From contig NW_022145521.1 in the NCBI RefSeq assembly GCF_000002235.5, positions 399,501-463,500 of the forward strand: a stretch of 64,000 nucleotides of DNA, given 5' to 3'. Of this stretch, positions 1 through 12,200 are shown in pieces (the first letter of the stretch is position 1; every line of letters starts with the position of its first letter). Source of the stretch: Strongylocentrotus purpuratus. Lineage: Eukaryota > Echinodermata > Echinoidea > Camarodonta > Strongylocentrotidae. Position numbers and translations under genes: made by a program. The notes beneath the pieces are model-generated. The model worked only from the letters and a program-made list of their open reading frames with translations, did not search any database and had not been told where the DNA came from.

Positions 1-23
1 TTTTTTTCACGCTTGTTCCATAG

Positions 24-218
24 TTGTGACGTGTTCCATTCCTGACGCCTTACCGCCATATGTGAGCCCAATTAACAATGACTGTGCATCTGGATCTACA
101 ATAGACTATAATTCGACATGTTTCTTTACTTGTGATACTGGATACAACACTTCAGATTCTACGTCGATATCTTGTACAGAAGGTGGAACGTTGTCGACAG
201 ACCTTCCAAATTGCACAG
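24..218 (+). CDS. CCP exon 1 (type A)
   Basis: 195 nt, phase 1-1, acceptor CATAG, donor GTAATC. Six cysteines at VTC, NDC, STC, FTC, ISC and PNC. The C-terminal half reads GGTLSTDLPNC, so the usual CCP tryptophan between the last two cysteines is missing. The first two bases complete a codon begun in an unseen upstream exon. Confidence 0.9.
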
Positions 219-3200
219 GTAATCACATTTTCGCTACGAGTTTCATTAATCACAAAACAAAGGATTCACCGTGACCAAAAAGCTTTCCTCTGCTTTATGA
301 TACGCTTTCTCCAGGGGTCGTCCGTTATCGTATGGGGCAGTGACGTGATGCGAAACATGACGTTTTGGACATCATGTCAATATTCAGTTCTTCTCTTGAT
401 TACGATGACTGTGCTCACACAATATTGATGCTTTAATTTGTTCACGCTTGTTCCATAGTTGTGACGTGCTCCTTTCCTGACGCCTTCCCGCTACATGTGA
501 GCCCAATTAACAATGACTGTGCACCTGAATCTACCATGGAATATAATTCAACTTGTTCCTTTTCCTGTGATACTGGATACAACACCTTAGATTCTACATC
601 GATATCTTGTACAGAAAGTGGAGCGTTGTCAACAGGTCTTCCAAATTGCACAGGTAATTACATCTTTGTTACGAGTTTTGATAATCACATTCATCAAACA
701 AAAGAATCGCCGTGACCATGAAGTTTTTTTCTGCTATATGATATGCTTTCTTCAAAAATCTACTGTCCTCAGCTTCAGCAGTGACGTGATGTTAAACATG
801 AAGTTTCGGACATCATGTTAATATTCAGTTCTCAATTTAAGTAAAATGACTGTGCTCACACAATAATTATGCTTCTAATATTTCATTCTTGTTTCATAGT
901 TGTAACATGTTCCATTCCTGATGCCTTGCCGTCGCATCTCAGTTCACAGAACAAAAACTGTACATCCGGTTCTACAATAGAATATAATTCGACATGTTCC
1001 TTTGCCTGTGAAACTGGATACAACATTTCAGATTCTACGTCGATATCTTGTACAGAAAGTGGAGCGTTGTCAACAGACCTTCCAAATTGCACAGGTAATT
1101 ACATATTCTTTTCCAGTTTAGATATTCACAAAACTATAGATTCAACGTGACCAAATAGCTTCCCTCTGCCTTGTGATATGCTTTCTCCAAAGGTCTACTG
1201 TTTTCAGATTAGGCAGTGACGTGATGTAAAACATCTAGTTCCAGACACCATGTTCAAATTCGGTTCTTTTTTAAGTAAGAGGACTGTCCAATCACAATAA
1301 TTATGCTTTAATTTTTTTCACGCTTGTTCCATAGTTGTGACGTGTTCCATTCCTGACGCCTTCCCGCCATATGTGAGCCCAATTAACAATGACTGTGCAT
1401 CTGGATCTACAATAGACTATAATTCGACATGTTTCTTTACTTGTGATACTGGATACAACACTTCAGATTCTACGTCGATATCTTGTACAGAAAGTGGAAC
1501 GTTGTCGACAGACCTTCCAAATTGCACAGGTAATCACATTTTCGCTACGAGTTTCATTAATCACAAAACAAAGGATTCACCGTGACCAAAAAGGTTTCCT
1601 CTGCTTTATGATACGCTTTCTCCAGGGGTCGTCCGTTATCGTATGGGGCAGTGACATGATGCGAAACATGACGTTTTGGACATCATGTCAATATTCAGTT
1701 CTTGTCTTGATTACGATGACTGTGCTCACACAATATTGATGCTTTAATTTGTTCACGCTTGTTCCATAGTTGTGACGTGCTCCTTTCCTGACGCCTTCCC
1801 GCTACATGTGAGCCCAATTAACAATGACTGTGCACCTGAATCTACCATGGAATATAATTCAACTTGTTCCTTTACCTGTGATACTGGATACAACACCTTA
1901 GATTCTACATCGATATCTTGTACAGAAAGTGGAGCGTTGTCAACAGGTATTCCAAATTGCACAGGTAATTACATCTTTGTTACGAGTTTTGATAATCACA
2001 TTCATCAAACAAAAGAATCGCCGTGACCATGAAGTTTTTTTTCTGCTATATGATATGCTTTCTTCAAAAATCTACTGTCCTTAGCTTCAGCAGTGACGTG
2101 ATGTTAAACATGAAGTTTCGGACATCATGTTAATATTCAGTTCTCAATTTAAGTAAAATGACTGTGCTCACCCAATAATTATGCTTCTAATATTTCATTC
2201 TTGTTTCATAGTTGTAACATGTTCCATTCCTGATGCCTTGCCGTCGCATCTCAGTTCACAGAACAAAAACTGTACATCCGGTTCTACAATAGAATATAAT
2301 TCGACATGTTCCTTTGCCTGTGAAACTGGATACAACATTTCAAATTCTACGTCGATATCTTGTACAGAAAGTGGAGCGTTGTCAACAGACCTTCCAAATT
2401 GCACAGGTAATTACATATTCTTTTCCAGTTTAGATATTCACAAAACTATAGATTCAACGTGACCAAATAGCTTCCCTCTGCCTTGTGATATGCTTTCTCC
2501 AAAGGTCTACTGTTTTCAGATTAGGCAGTGACGTGATGTAAAACATCTAGTTCCAGACACCATGTTCAAATTCAGTTCTTTTTTCAAGTAAGAGGAATGT
2601 CCTCTCACAATAATTATGCTTCAATTTTTTCACGCTTGTTCCGTAGTTGTGACGTGTTCCGTTCCTGACGCCTTCCCGCCATATGTGAGCCCAATTAACA
2701 ATGACTGTGCATCTGGATCTACAATAGACTATAATTCGACATGTTTCTTTAATAATAATAATAATAATAATAAAGACATTTTTATAGCGCGACATATCCA
2801 CCCAGAGGGTGCTCAAGGCGCTTACAATGATCGAGCTACATAATATACTTAAATACAATTTTACTTACAATACATTACACAATACACATAAAAAAGGAAG
2901 AAGATGATATTAGTTAAAGTTGGCCATTAGATAAGTTTTCAGGCTGGCCTTGAAACTATCTACTGATTTACAGTCCTTAAGTGTGTTAGGGAGACTGTTC
3001 CACAATCGGGGAGCTGCTGAGGCAAATGCTCGATCTCCCCATGATCGTCTGGTCTTAGGGATGATCAGAGTTGATGTATTGGCAGAACGCAGACCAGAAC
3101 GACCAGGCTTGCGAAAGTTAAGTAGAGAAGAGATGTACTGTGGCGAGGAGAACTTCAAGGCACGGTATGTGATCAGAAGGATTTTGTAGGTGAGACGATG

Positions 3201-6200
3201 TTCAACAGGAAGCCAATGCAGGGATTTAAGGACTGGAGTGATGTGGGCGAACTTGCGTGTATATGTCACGAGACGGGCAGCAGCATTCTGAACAACCTGG
3301 AGCCGCTTAACTTGAGACATAGGGATGCCATAGAGTAAAGAGTTACAACAATCGATGCGGGATGTAACAAATGCATGCACAAGCTGCTCAGCCGCCTTTG
3401 TGGTGAGATACTTGCGAATAGCACGAAGATTGCGGAGACTGTGGATCGCAAGTTTAACACTTGATGATACTTGTGACTCCATGGTCATATTGGAGTCAAA
3501 AATAACTTCAAGATTTCGAACTTTCTTCACTGGAGTAATTGATGACGAACCAATATTCAGATAGGGGGTTACCGACTTGGCGAGTTGCTGCTTGGAACCC
3601 AGCATAACAAACTGAGATTTGTCGTCATTGAGCTTCAAGTAATTCTCCTTCATCCAATTCCTAATGTCACTTATGCAGGCTTCAACACGAGCAATCCAGG
3701 CATCAACTTCCCCTTGTGTGGGAGAACACGAAAAGTATATCTGCGTGTCATCAGCATACATATGGTGCTTGAGATTATGCCTCTTGATGATATCATGAAG
3801 GGGAAGAGTGTAAATGTTGAAGAGTTGTGGCCCAAGTACCGATCCCTGGGGCACAGAGAAGCCAAGATGAACTGTCTTAGAGACAGCACTGCGTACACAA
3901 ACCCTCTGCGATCTGTTTGAGAGATAAGATGTTAACCACTGGTGAGCCTGTCCACCAATGCCCATAGACTGAATTCTCTCTAGGAGTATAACATGGTCGA
4001 CCGTGTCAAATGCACTACTCAGATCGAGCAGAATTAGCCCAGTTACTTTTCCACTATCCATTTCGGTGAGGATATCATTTTGCACTCGTAAGAGGGCAGT
4101 TTCAACACTGTGTTTTTCTCTGTAGGCTGATTGGAAGTTGTCTTGAAGGTTATTGTCATTCAAGAAGGACTGAAGACGAGCGGATACTATACGTTCGATA
4201 ACCTTTGATAGGAAGCTTAGATTGACCACAGGTCGATAACTTGCAAAGTCTTGTCTGTCAAGATTCGGTTTTTTCAAGAGAGGCTTCACGAGAGCCTGTT
4301 GCATTGAGGCTGGAAAGCTTGCACATCGAAGAGACTTATTAACAAAGTCTGTAATATATGGTGCAAAGTCGTCAATGCATTCTTTTAGAAGAGCAGTAGG
4401 AATTGGATCTAACTCACATGATGATGTTGGAGAATTCATGACAACCCTCTTGATCTCACTAATAGAAGTTTTAGCGAAATCTGTCAAAACTGGAACAGAT
4501 GATAACTCACAATGCTGTACACACTGTCCTGACGAAAGCTCGGCATCAATGTCATCACGGATCTTAGTGACCTTGTTGAAGAAATAATGACAAAAGTTAT
4601 CAGCCAGTATTTGGTCAGAAGAAGCATCCGGAAGAACAGTTTCCTTCTTTCGGTGCAGCAGAGCGTCTACAACAGTGAAGAGACGTCTTTGGTTTCCTTC
4701 GCATTCTGCAACACACTCTGAATAGTATTCAGTTTTTGCCTTTTCAATTTCTTGGGAAACAACCTGACGCTGTGTCACATATGATTTGCGGTCTTCTTCA
4801 CTTCTAGTACGCCTCCACTTGCGCTCAAGGCGTCTTCTAAGGCACTTAGCAGCATGGATCTTCTCAGTCATCCATGGACTCGAAGGTTTGATGATAACAC
4901 TTCTAGTCTTTTTAGGTGCTAGCTTATCAAGAAGACTAGTGAGAGAGAGAGATCATATCTTTCGACAGACGAAGAGATGCTGCTATCCTCAATGTCAATT
5001 TCTGACAAAGATTCATGGACTCCAGATCGGAATTGTTCTCTGTTCATTGATCGTAGAGGGCGAGTTGTGACAGTCCTGCGAGAAGTAGACGGCTTTCTTA
5101 AATCAAGGTTACACTGGACAGCGTGGTGATCAGATACTCCAAGGATAACAGATACATCAGAAACAAGAGTGGCTGAATCCCGAGTAATAAGCAAATCAAG
5201 TGTATGGCCATGTAGATGAGTCCCTTCTCGTACAAGCTGCTTCATTCCGTAGGATGAAAGTATGTTCATAAACTGCCTTGCCCGTACGTCATTGAAATCG
5301 TCGACCCATACATTGAAGTCCCCTGTCAGGACAACTTCGGAGGGATCAAGAACAAATGAGTCAAGTAGGGTAGCAAACTCTTCAAGGAACAGACTATAAG
5401 GTATTCGCTGGCCTTGCTCTTCCACTATATCTGGGCGATAAATGACAAGGAGAATAAGTGAACGGGATTGGCATGAAACTCGGGCTTGATAAGCTTCAAA
5501 TGACATGAAATGTTGTACAGCTTCTGACTTGACCGACAGTGAAGATTTGAACAACAGTCCGACACCACCTCCTCCTTTTCCTTGTCGATCCTTATGATTA
5601 AAGGTATATCCCTCAGGTATACAGTTTCCCAAATAAACATAATCGTCATCCTTCAACCATGTCTCGGTCAACGCGAGGATGTCAAAATCATTATCAAGTA
5701 CAAATTCAACGATATCGGTAGTCTTATTCCTTACTGATCTAGCGTTCAATGTACACATCTTTGCCGAGAGTTTAGTAGGTACTACTGATATTAAGTTTCT
5801 AAAGTCAGAAACACGACATGAAGAATGATGTACACGATGTCCACGATGAGTTGGTTGCACTGAACATATGCCATAGTCCTGTAGTATGTGATAGGTATTC
5901 AGTGGTATCCTGAGATCAGCACACTTGGGTTGAAAAGACAAAAGGTCTTCTCTGGTGTAGGTGATTGTAGGCATTATCACAATAGAAGCTAATAGGATCA
6001 GGAGACTCACAACAATAGTCACCATGTTTTTCTTTACCTGTGATACTGGATACAACACTTCAGATTCTACGTCGATATCTTGTACAGAAAGTGGAACGTT
6101 GTCGACAGACCTTCCAAATTGCACAGGTAATCACATTTTCGCTACGAGTTTCATTAATCACAAAACAAAGGATTCACCGTGACCAAAAAGCTTTCCTCTG

Positions 6201-9200
6201 CTTTATGATACGCTTTCTCCAGGGGTCGTCCGTTATCGTATGGGGCAGTGACGTGATGCGAAACATGACGTTTTGGACATCATGTCAATATTTAGTTCTT
6301 CTCTTGATTACGATGACTGTGCTCACACAATATTGATGCTTTAATTTGTTCACGCTTGTTCCATAGTTGTGACGTGCTCCTTTCCTGACGCCTTCCCGCT
6401 ACATGTGAGCCCGATTAACAATGACTGTGCACCTGAATCTACCATGGAATATAATTCAACTTGTTCCTTTTCCTGTGATACTGGATACAACACCTTAGAT
6501 TCTACATCGATATCTTGTACAGAAAGTGGAGCGTTGTCAACAGGTCTTCCAAATTGTACAGGTAATTACATCTTTGTTACGAGTTTTGATAATCACATTC
6601 ATCAAACAAAAGAATCGCCGTGACCATGAAGTTTTTTTTTCTGCTATATGATATGCTTTCTTCAAAAATCTACTGTCCTCAGCTTCAGCAGTGACGTGAT
6701 GTTAAACATGAAGTTTCGGACATCATGTTAATATTCAGTTCTCAATTTAAGTAAAATGACTATGCTCACACAATAATTATGCTTCTAATATTTCATTCTT
6801 GTTTCATAGTTGTAACATGTTCCATTCCTGATGCCTTGCCGTCGCATCTCAGTTCACAGAACAAAAACTGTACATCCGGTTCTACAATAGAATATAATTC
6901 GACATGTTCCTTTGCCTGTGAAACTGGATACAACATTTCAGATTCTACGTCGATATCTTGTACAGAAAGTGGAGCGTTGTCAACAGACCTTCCAAATTGC
7001 ACAGGTGATTACATATTCTTTTCCAGTTTAGATATTCACAAAACTATAGATTCAACGTGACCAAATAGCTTCCCTCTGCCTTGTGATATGCTTTCTCCGA
7101 AGGTCTACTGTTTTCAGATTAAGCAGTGACGTGATGTAAAACATCTAGTTCCAGACACCATGTTCAAATTCGGTTCTTTTTTAAGTAAGAGGACCGTCCT
7201 CTCACAATAATTATGCTTTAATTTTTTTCACGCTTGTTCCATAGTTGTGACGTGTTCCATTCCTGACGCCTTCCCGCCATATGTGAGCCCAATTAACAAT
7301 GACTGTGTATCTGGATCTACAATAGACTATAATTCGACATGTTTTTTTACCTGTGATACTGGATACAACACTTCAGATTCTACGTCGATATCTTGTACAG
7401 AAAGTGGAGCGTTGTCGACAGACCTTCCAAATTGCACAGGTAATCACATTTTCGCTACGAGTTTCATTAATCACAAAACAAAGGATTCACCGTGACCAAA
7501 AAGCTTTCCTCTGCTTTATGATACGCTTTCTCCAGGGGTCTTCCGTTATCGTATGGGGCAGTTACGTTATGCGAAACATGACGTTTTGGACATCATGTCA
7601 ATATTCAGTTCTTCTCTTGATTACGATGACTGTGCTCACACAATATTGATGCTTTAATTTGTTCACGCTTGTTCCATAGTTGTGACGTGTTCCATTCCTG
7701 ACGCCTTCCCGCCACATGTGAGCCCAATGAACAATGACTGTGCATCTGGATCTACAATAGACTATAATTCGACGTGTTCCTTTACCTGTGATACTGGATA
7801 CAACACCTTAGATTCTACGTCGATATCTTGTACAGAAAGTGGAGCGTTGTCAACAGGCCTTCCAAATTGCACAGGTAATTACATCTTTGTTACGAGTTTT
7901 GATAATCACATTCATCAATCAAAAGAATCGCCCTGACCAAATAGATTTCTTCTGCTATATGATATGCTCTCTCCAAAAATCTACTGTCCTCAGCACCAGC
8001 AGTGACGTGATGTTAAACATGTAGTTTCGGACATCATGTTAATATTCAGTTCTCAATTTAAGTAAAATGACTGTGCTCACACAATAATTATGCTTCTAAT
8101 ATTTCATTCTTGTTTCATAGTTGTAACATGTTCCATTCCTGATGCCTTGCCGTCGCATCTCAGTTCACAGAACAATAACTGTACACCCGGTTCTACAATA
8201 GAATATGATTCGACATGTTCCTTTGCCTGTGAAACTGGATACAACATTTCAGATTCTACGTCGATATCTTGTACAGAAAGTGGAGCGTTGTCAACAGACT
8301 TTCCAAATTGCACAGGTGATTACATATTCTTTTCCAGTTTAGATATTCACAAAACTATAGATTCAACGTGACCAAATAGCTTCCCTCTGCCTTGTGATAT
8401 GCTTTCTCCAAAGGTCTACTGTTTTCAGATTAAGCAGTGACGTGATGTAAAACATCTAGTTCCAGACACCATGTTCAAATTCGGTTTTTTTTTACAAGTA
8501 AGAGGACTGTCCTCTCACATTAATTATGCTTTAATTTTTTCACGCTTGTTCCGTAGTTGTGACGTGTTCCATTCCTGACGACTTCCCGCCACATGTGATC
8601 CCGATGAACAATGAATGTTCGTCTGGATCTATCGTGGAATATAATACAATATGTTCCTTTGCCTGTGATACTGGATACAGAAGTTCAGATTCTACGTCGA
8701 TATCTTGTACAGAAAATGGAGTGTTGTCAACAGACCTTCCAAATTGCACAGGTAATTACATATTTGTTACTAGTTGATAATCACATTCCCCAAACAAGGA
8801 TTCGCCCTGACCAAAACACTTTCTTCTGCTATATGATATGCTTTCCCTAAAGGTCTACTTTCATCAAATGGAGCAGTGACGTGATGTAAAACATGACGTT
8901 TCGGACATCGTGTCAATATTCAGTTTTTCTCTTGATTACGATGACTGTGCTCGCACAATGATTATGCTTTTTATTTGTCATTCTTGTTTCATAGTTGTGA
9001 CGTGTTCCATTCCTGATTCCTTCCCACCATATGTGAGCCCAATTAACAATGACTGTACATCCGGTTCTACAATAGAATATGATTCGATATGTTCCTTTGC
9101 CTGTGATACTGGATACAGAAGTTCAGATTCTATGTCGATATCTTGTACAGAAAGCGGAGCTCTATCCGCTGATCTCCCTAACTGTGCAGGTAACTACATA

Positions 9201-12200
9201 TCCATTTTTTAGAAATACGTTCGTCGGTTCTAGAGATAAATGTATTGGCTCGACCAAAACAAGATATTCTAAATCTTTCTTTCTGCACTCGGATTCAAGA
9301 ATGACGTAATGGCAATCAAGTTTCAAACATCATGTTAATTTAATGTCTCAGTCACATTCGCTGCGGTGGCCTTGGGTCTAAAACTAAGATTCTTCTTTTC
9401 CTTGGATGAAAGTGGTTACATCCAATATTTGTTTTAATATTTTTAAACCTTTGTTTTATAGTTGTGATGTGTTCCATTCCTGATGCCTTTCCGTCTCATC
9501 TCAATTCAATGAACAATGACTGTGCTTCTCGATCTACCATTGTGTACGGTACGACATGTTCCTTTGTCTGTGATACTGGATACACTATTTCAGATTCTAC
9601 GTCGATATCTTGTACAGAAAGTGGAGCTCTATCCGCCGATCTCCCTAACTGTGCAGGTAATTTATATATTCGTTACGTGTCTTGATAATTACATTCACAC
9701 AAAAAAATATTCGCTGTGACCAAATAGATTTTTCTGCTTTAAGATATGCTTTCCCCAGAGGTCTTTTGTCTACAGATTGGGCAGTGACGTGATGAAAAAC
9801 ATGATGTTTCGGACATCGTGTCAATATTCAGTTCTTCTTTAAAGGTACTATGTCCCATTTGCAGGCCAAAAAAACCGAAAAGGTAAAATCCAAACGGCAT
9901 TTGAAAGATAATACTAATTTAGAACTTTCTTTAAAAAAAAGGGGGCTTGAAAATTTCTTTAAGTGGGAAAATAACGACTATTAGTTGTCGAATCGACTTA
10001 TGAGCTATAGAGCCAGTAAGTAATAGTCTTATTTTCAGACCATTGTACCGAATGGTCGTACGTTTTATGCTACGCAAAGATTCAATCAGTTTAATTTTGG
10101 CCATTACAAGAAGTGGGTTATTGACGTAGACAAATGCTCATGTACCCTTAACAGTTCATTTTATGTATGTTATTACCAAAGAAGAAAAAAAGCAAGTCAC
10201 TCACTCACTAGTGTCTGACAGTGAAGTCTAACATGTAAACGCGTTTCCTTGTATAATTTGAATATTAGGACACTGATAACGTTTAACTTTCACAGATAGG
10301 ACTTACATGACATATTCATAATTCCTGCAAAGTTCTACAGAATTGGAAGTTGGCTGCAAAAGGGACATTGTATATTTAAAGTAAGATTATTGTCCTCGCA
10401 CAATATTTATGGTTTTGATTTGTCATTCTTGTTTCATAGTTGTGACGTGTTCCATTCCTGACGCCTTCCCGCCACATGTGATCCCGATGAACAATGAATG
10501 TTCGTCTGGATCTATCGTGGAATATAATACAATATGTTCCTTTGCCTGTGATACTGGATACAGAAGTTCAGATTCTATGTCGATGTCTTGTACGGAAAGT
10601 GGAGCTCTGTCCGCCGATCTGCCAAATTGTGAAGGTAAGTACATAACCATTTCTTAGAAATATGTTAAAAAAGATTAGAGATAAAAGTTTAGCCTCGACC
10701 AAAACAAGATTTTTTAAAACCTGTGCTCGGATTCAACAATGACGTGATGGCAAACACGTTTCAAGTGTCAAACATCATTTAGGTTCCTTAGTTACCAAAG
10801 ATGAATGTGGTTACATCCAATACTAATGCTTTTACTCTGTCATTCTCGTTTTATAGTTGTGACGTGTTCCATTCCGGATGCCTTGCCGTCACATCTCAGT
10901 TCACTGAACAATGGCTGTACATCCAGTTCTACAATAGAATATGGTACAACATGTTCCTTTGCCTGTGATACTGGATACAGTACTTCCGATTCTACGTCGA
11001 TATCTTGTACAGAAAGTGGAGCTCTATCCGATGATCTCCCTAACTGTGAAGGTAATAACATAACCTTCTCTTAGAAATATGAAAATTGATTTTAGAGACA
11101 AAAGTTTTGTCTCGACCTAAACAACAATTTTTAAATTTGTCTTTCTGTACTTGGATTCAGGAATGACGTAATGGTTATCAAGTTTCAAACATCATGTTAA
11201 GTTAATGAAAAAGGGAAAAGATTATGTCTTCTATAATTAATGGGCTATTTCATACGGTTACGATCGCAGAAATTAACTCTCTGTTTGGAAGCTAAAATTT
11301 CACATTATCGGAAACGTTATCTTGGAAAAACAGTTCTTCATCATTAGGATGGATATACAAATGGGAAAACCAGCGGACGTTGAAAGTCAGGTGAGAAGCG
11401 ATGGAAGAGATAGGGATGGATTAGGGAAGGAGGTGAATAACACGTATGCTGAGAAAACGACGGCCGACATACAAGCCCGGAGAGACCCCGGTTCGAAGCC
11501 CGTGTTCATGCGTCAGTCAGACATCCCAAATGCGGAGCGGAACCAGCCTACAGGGGAGGAGATTTATCTCACACTATCTAAGGTAGTATCTCCTAATACC
11601 ATCATTGGCATGCGTTGAAAATGCGGAGAGCGACAAAGATAAGAAATGTAAAGATCGACAAGAAAGAAAAAGGAGAAGAAAGGGTTCAAACAAAAAATAG
11701 TTCAGGTAACTATACTCATCAGAAGAAAATCGAAGAAACGAAGGAGAAGCCTGGTTACAAATCAGTTTATAACAACTTTGAGATATTATATCAATGATCG
11801 AAGGTGTTAATTGTTTAAATCTCTTTTCTCTGAATGTGAGAGGGCTAAGAAATAAGCAAAAAAGAAATATGTTGTTTCAATTTCTTGTTAGACAAAAGTC
11901 AAATGTAATTTTATTACAGGAAACATTTTTGACAGAAGAAATAAAAAAAAAAATTGATGAAGAATGGGGAGGTAAAACTTTTCACTCGTTTGGAACGAAG
12001 CATAGCAGGGGTGTTGTAATCCTCATAAAGAAGAACGTGTCATTTCATACCAGATTAATTCACCTATCAAATGACGGTAGAGTTATAGTGGTTGAAATAG
12101 AAGCAGGAGAGAGAAAAATGTTGTTGATTAATGTCTATGCACCAACTGAAAAAAAGAACAAAGATGTGTTTTATGAACGTCTATCTAGATGTATAAGAAA

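Larger units (their letters stand above)
24..8315 (+). repeat. Higher-order tandem array of a ~1,311-bp three-exon unit
   Basis: CCP exons recur as types A-B-C. Starts of A are 24, 1335, 2647; of B 459, 1770; of C 900, 2212 (spacing 1,311-1,312). After the LINE the series resumes with B 6367, 7680 and C 6810, 8121. Introns repeat too, including a conserved stretch around a GTGACGTGATG motif, so whole genomic segments were duplicated rather than exons alone. Confidence 0.93.

Noticed and set aside
3585..3920. 111-codon + strand ORF opposite the LINE RT
   Set aside because: Shadow of the RT frame, which has clear catalytic motifs.
132..7649. 98-codon + strand ORFs overlapping the type A exons in a second frame
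   Set aside because: They run from exon into intron, ignore good splice sites and have no domain; copies follow the duplication.
442..11061. Antisense ORFs of about 69-75 codons opposite most CCP exons (MQFGR... or similar)
   Set aside because: They mirror the sense exons exactly and repeat only because the exons do; splice sites and cysteine patterns support the sense strand.
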